Shown here in pieces: positions 59,740 to 64,000 of a stretch of 64,000 nucleotides of DNA. The stretch spans positions 1 through 64,000 of the forward strand of contig WNNJ02000317.1 in assembly GCA_012934845.2 (NCBI GenBank), written 5' to 3'. The DNA is from Pomphorhynchus laevis (lineage: Eukaryota; Acanthocephala; Palaeacanthocephala; Echinorhynchida; Pomphorhynchidae). Position numbers and translations under genes: made by a program. Each line of letters begins with the position of its first letter. Position 1 is the stretch's first letter. Below the pieces are notes generated by a model. That model was not told the origin of the DNA and did no database searches. It saw only the letters and a list, made by a program, of their open reading frames with translations.

Positions 59740-60700
59740 AATATGCTTAATTTATTGGTCATTAATTTGCCGAATATTGCATTTCTTAGTGTTATAAATT
59801 GGCTTGAAGAAGTTGGATACGTTCTCTGTATAAATCCACTTGTGTTTGAGGGCTGTTACCAGAGCCACGTTAGCAACCTGTGCGTCGATTTCCACAACAT
59901 GCATCAGTTATTCTGTCACTTTTGTACATTTGGCAATTATTTGTGTAAAATACTCCTATATGAATTTGCATGTTCCTATCGGACTTCCCAAGATGATATT
60001 AAATCCACTTACTATTTTCATTTTCGTGTTCTTAAACTGTCATTGCGCAAATTCTTTTTCTGGCTCATGTGTGAGTAATTTACATTTGCGCTTATTTGAG
60101 AATTATCAAAATTGATGCCATCTTTCAATTTTATAATCCCATAAGTCTAAAAGGTCTTGTACTGTTCCGGTGAATGTTGCGTCGTCAGCGAACAAACGGT
60201 ATTCGATCTAAAGAAAAGTTCTTGTATCTACTTAATTAAGAGTATGGATGCAATCGAAAATCCTGTCATTGCAAAGGGATCACCTCAGTAACTCCTTCTT
60301 TGGACAGAATAGTGTTCCCTCCCACATTAAGGCATCATTCCGTTGAATATTTATTGTTGATGACTGTCTTGAGTGACGGGAAAGCATGATTTAGGTTTTG
60401 TAGGAGCAGAAGACGATTTATGAGGTTGAATGCGTTCCCTGCGTCTATGCTTAGTACTGCGTTTTACAGGTAATTGTGTAAAACTTCTTCGGCAAGTTTA
60501 AGCAAGTTTCAAAATTGTGGATTTGTCTTTTTTATCGTTTTTCTGCAGTTGAAATTGAAATGAAGGCCAATGCCATTTTGAAATAGCTGACCACATTTAT
60601 TCGACATTTATAGAGAATAGCAATGTTTGAACCGCCTTTATTCACCCTTTCGCACAAGTAACCGTAACGGCCAGTGCATACTTCATTCTACTGTTGAGTG
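59740..60700 (-). pseudogene. Second degenerate RT of the restriction-endonuclease LINE class
   Basis: Minus-strand pieces: LSIDAGNAFNLINRLLLLQN (motif 3), ILSKEGVTE (motif 4), FADDATFTGT (motif 5), then GSPIGTCKFI and VALVTALKHKWIYTENVSNF. These fit the invertebrate RT family with EG.TQGDPLAM, YADDA..G and a ..AL..EW..LQR.. segment after the palm. The C-terminal finger found alone at 11.1-11.45 kb would belong to such a protein. Strongly decayed. Confidence 0.55.
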
Positions 60701-61509
60701 ATGCCTAGTACTCCATCATTTCGCTACTAAAAAGGTCGTCAAGAAGTGACATGGTGTCACTAATTAATGAATTTCAAATGTTATAATAAAATTAAGATTA
60801 TTAAACTTTGAATAATTTATTTGAAAAATACTACATTATGATTCATCAAAATAAGTTACAAGCTATGAATTGAAAGAGTTGAATGTACATATTTAATCAG
60901 TTGTTTTTCTGCAATAGTGTCAATTTGTACAATTTGAAATATTCTTATATAATTACGATATAAAACACTGCAATCTTTTTATATGTAAAATACTATATGT
61001 ATGACTCATTGTAGAAAGTATTTATAGTTAAAAAAAAACATTTTTTAAATAAAATAAAAGTACTCGTATTAGGAATCGATTATGAATAGCTGATCAGCTA
61101 TAAATATATTTTTCAAATATAAATTCGTTTTTTTAAATGTCATATGTAATTCATTTTGAGATTATTTATACTTTTATGTTATGCAGTATAACATCACAGT
61201 AAAAATCTCGCAAAAGATTAACGAAATTGCAGTAACAATCAAGTTTGAAATTGTGCTAATAGATAATTTGTTCTCGCGAAAAATTATTTGAATACGCAAT
61301 ATTTTTCGTTCTTAACATTTCTCATTTTAAATTACCGCGTTGTTTAAGTTCGTTTGTAACTTTTAAAAAAGACACACTTTGTTCTCTTGTTTAACTATAC
61401 AATTTATTCTACTAACAAGCTATTATCTGATTTGTTCTATTGACAAAGTATTATTGAACTGTGGACATTGTTTTCCCGATAATGCAACATCTGTCAGAAT
61501 TACACAAAC
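60701..61509. other. AT-rich spacer with one repeat
   Basis: 61,320-61,480 is a diverged copy of 51,460-51,610 (CTACTAACAAGCTATTAT, TTTGTTCTA.TGACAA). Otherwise nothing recognisable. Confidence 0.5.
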
Positions 61510-61728
61510 TCTGTAATCTTCATACGGCATTATTCTTCAGCAAATTTTCCATCAGGCTTATGGCATTTTTTCTTATAATTTTACAATATACAAAATACCG
61601 AATTGGACAATAGACAATATGCTTTGTATTAGAATAAGGTACTCCAAATAATCAAATTTCTTCAAAGGAAATACTTCAGTAGCGCGTATTTGACCCCGCT
61701 ACTATGTTGGGTCGATTAATAGTTTCCG
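61510..61728 (+). mobile_element. PLE-1 3' end, copy B
   Basis: The same PLE-1 terminus as at 31.2-31.41 kb (TTTGTATTAGAATAA, AAAGGAAATA, CGCTACTATGTTGGGTCG), fused at its far end to the Merlin relic. Confidence 0.7.
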
Positions 61729-62110
61729 GTAAGACTTAATATTTTGGGTATGAGCCCGAGTTTTTGGATCTATAAAATAGAGTTTATCCTTGACTTTACC
61801 ATGTTTATACAAATCAGAATTAGTACTTCTACATGCAGCCAACTCGTCGCTATGTATTAGAGGGAGTGGTGCTAGAACTTTATCGATTATTGGTATCAAG
61901 GACTTCCTCATCCGGTATTGAAGGATCTCAATATATCCTCGAGCATGGGAATAAGAAGTACCCACGAACCAAAATATTAATATCTGGTCACCAGATGACC
62001 GCTTTCTGATAAACCTTTGTTTATGATAAAAGCATGTTTCATCAATTTGGCAAATAATCTTCTCTTCACCCAAGATTACATGATTATTGATTATATTTAT
62101 AGCACAATTA
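61702..62110 (-). pseudogene. Merlin-type transposase fragment
   Basis: The minus-strand frame of 123 codons contains EEKIICQIDETCFYHKQRF, then ILIFWFVGTSYS, then LIHSDELAACRS and AHTQNIKSY. It matches the IS1016/IS1595-related DDE transposase of Merlin elements (EIDES.F..RK, WVFGG, I.SD.WAAY, HTQNIE). The third catalytic residue, Glu after NI, is Lys here. The last residues (LLIDPT) come from adjoining PLE-1 sequence. No terminal inverted repeats were found, so this is an internal fragment. Confidence 0.75.
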
Positions 62111-62751
62111 CCTTAAAAACTTCAGAAATCTATTAATGATCTTTCATATTGTCTTTTTCATGCCGACCAACTCCATATATGCATATGTTCAATGCAATTC
62201 TGAAGAGATATTCTTAATTACAGCAAAGAACTGTTACTCCTTATAGGCTTTATTGACTACACAACTGCACTTTAAAAAATCGTTTATTGTCTTAAAAAAG
62301 ATAATTGTTCCTCAATTCTCATTAAAGATAATCTTCATATGATTTCCGTATAGAAATACATCGGTATTTTTATTACAAATTTTAGACTTGTGTATTATCC
62401 GTCCATGGGGAGATGATACGCAAGATCCCATCATTCTTATACATCTGATTGTATAAAATCTTATTTAATTATTAATCATTTCTTTATTTTTTAATATCGT
62501 ATGAAATACGGCAACTCAGTAATTTGATGTGATACTTGAATCTTCACTAAACACAACACAACGTCCCTCAGATGCCGAATGGTTGCTTTATAAGTAAAGA
62601 TACCTTTTTCTAGACTATTGTTTGCAATACACGGATTTCAGTAATTTAAAATTTTTGTTTCTGTAAACTGTCGCAACTAAACGGTTTGTTCCTGAGTTGT
62701 GTTTTCGTCAAAATTTCATTCCATTACGTGCACAATTTTATGTGCCATTTT
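62111..62751. other. Spacer, possibly rest of Merlin relic
   Basis: AT-rich with no clear frame. Absent from copy A, where LINE-B stands instead. Confidence 0.4.
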
Positions 62752-64000
62752 TGTGAACTTTTAATTGAGCCTCTTTGCTAGTACAAACTTTTACGTTCAA
62801 AACGTTTTTATCCAATAACTTTCTGAAACAAGTGATTTATATAATTTCAATCATTCCTGTTTTTAAAATGTGTTTGTTGTTGTGAAAATCGAAGTTAACT
62901 TGTAAATTATTTCTCATTTCAATCATCCAGTAAGTAACACAAATTAAAATCGAATAAAACACGAACAAGGTATACATTTATACATTCGTATATATTAAAT
63001 GTATAATTATGAATTATTTACAAAATATCAAAACAAAATACACATTTCCAAAATCAATTACAATTTTTTAAAAATAAAATATGGTAACCAATGAATATCT
63101 CTGTTTTCATAAATCAGTTTGCAGGTAGATTAGTTGTTAAATAATTTTAACTTATTGATCAAGGTGGTAATAATATGCCTCTTTTTGTTTGCTGCCAATA
63201 TTTGACAGATCCAAATTTTGATCCGATCAAAGTATGCGAAGTGTTATTTTTAATAGATTTAGTAAATTCACATTTGGAAGGAACTGGAAAAAGGATAGAT
63301 CCAGATTTTGAATCATCATCAGCGTCTGGAGTGCTTGTATCAATCCATTTTTTTCTTTCTTCGTCATATACCATCTAAAGCAAATTTGAGTAATGTTTGT
63401 GAATATGATAAAAATAATTCTTTATATGTTTATATAAACAATATCACATCGTGATGATTAATGTATTCATATTTCGTAATAAAAAATTTTGATGTATTTT
63501 ACTGAATAAAAAAGTTAAACTTCGAAAGTTACTCTAAAACTAATAAAACATTCTACACTTTTTAAGAGCATTATATTATAAATAAAAAATATATGAATAT
63601 TCAAATAATGATGAAAAAGAAAAGATACGAATCCTATTAGCGTAACGATAAGAATATTAGTTTATCTGAACTGATATTGATCTGTAAAGTTGATCTGAAT
63701 ATCAACTTTTACACTTTCTGCTTTAAGTAATAAGATGATGCTTCTAAGAAGACATCACTTGTAATGCTGCGTATATAGTTGTAAACTTAATAAGTTAGTA
63801 GGGACCTTAGTAGAGGGTTTGTAGAAGCGGATATAGTAGTGGATATAGTATAGGATATAGTGGTGGACTTTACGGGTTGTATTGAAGAACTTGTTTTTAT
63901 TTTGTGGTAAAAGCAGAGAGAGAAACGTTATCAAAAATACACACTATTCGCTAACAACAGAAAAAAATAGAATTAACTTTAGGTGGTAGATGTGTCCAGA
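62752..64000. repeat. Segmental duplication, copy B (right part)
   Basis: Nearly identical to 35,083-36,332 and runs off the window edge, so copy B's Sec16 region continues to the right. Confidence 0.9.
63159..63374 (-). CDS. Sec16: Sec16 last exon, second copy (partial gene)
   Basis: The 71 encoded residues are identical to those of 35,494-35,709. The only base change I see in the exon is a synonymous Thr codon (ACG/ACT), whereas the adjoining intron differs at about 2 percent. Acceptor TTTGCTTTAG is intact. The rest of this Sec16 copy would lie beyond 64,000 on the minus strand. Confidence 0.75.
   Translation of the reverse strand: MVYDEERKKWIDTSTPDADDDSKSGSILFPVPSKCEFTKSIKNNTSHTLIGSKFGSVKYWQQTKRGILLPP

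Noticed and set aside
59743-60115. Plus-strand proteins of about 100 residues
   Set aside because: These frames are antisense to the minus-strand RT relic and have no features of their own.
1-64000. Endogenous retrovirus or other capsid-bearing element
   Set aside because: No protease, RNase H-integrase, capsid or envelope signature and no LTR pair was seen. All RT motifs fit LINE or Penelope types.

Overview
The window looks like a repeat-choked stretch of an animal genome, most likely an insect or other arthropod. It is strongly AT-rich and has spliced genes with short GT-AG introns. It carries non-LTR retrotransposons with gag-like zinc knuckles, Penelope-like elements (PLEs) and a Merlin-type DNA transposon relic. 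There are no bacterial operons. The species cannot be named from sequence alone.

The main host gene is a Sec16 homologue, the scaffold of ER exit sites, on the minus strand between about 47.1 and 35.5 kb. I could follow it through about 15 exons whose reading phases fit at nearly every junction. Its conserved central domain and the C-terminal LPDD...W-D-T block are recognisable. Its introns hold two PLE copies in opposite orientations. A nearly identical second copy of its last exon lies at 63.16-63.37 kb. The intervals 26.2-36.3 kb and 55.9-64.0 kb are two copies of one roughly 10 kb direct segmental duplication, differing by element insertions and deletions. Decayed copies of the Sec16 5' exons and first introns are scattered at 27-30, 48-50, 53.5 and 56-57 kb.

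Layout. 0-6 kb: fragments of an AT-rich LINE (LINE-A) on the minus strand, duplicated at a 5,000-base offset. 6-11 kb: a CGATA-rich minisatellite and a cluster of PLE-1 3' ends. 11-12.8 kb: the C-terminus of a LINE that probably carries a restriction-like endonuclease, and a small two-exon gene of unknown function (12,495-12,769). 12.8-18.7 kb: composite repeats, PLE-1 and LINE-B pieces. 18.7-23.1 kb: a nearly complete LINE-A with an intact ORF1 and an ORF2 carrying only three in-frame stops. 23.7-26.2 kb: a 5'-truncated LINE-A and an inverted-repeat module. 26.2-31.2 kb: duplication copy A, with a PLE-2 GIY-YIG endonuclease relic. 31.5-35.1 kb: LINE-B, much richer in GC than its surroundings. 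35.1-47.1 kb: Sec16. 47-55.9 kb: Sec16 5' debris, a deleted LINE-B and a degenerate LINE with an RPD...WDV endonuclease-like end. 55.9-64 kb: duplication copy B, with PLE-2 (RT plus GIY-YIG), a second RT relic of the same kind, a Merlin relic and the second Sec16 3' end.

Apart from Sec16 and perhaps the small 12.5 kb gene, everything coding is a selfish element, mostly broken. The most distinctive non-coding signal is a conserved structured element of about 100 nt at the 3' end of PLE-1. It is present in at least six good copies with covarying stems.
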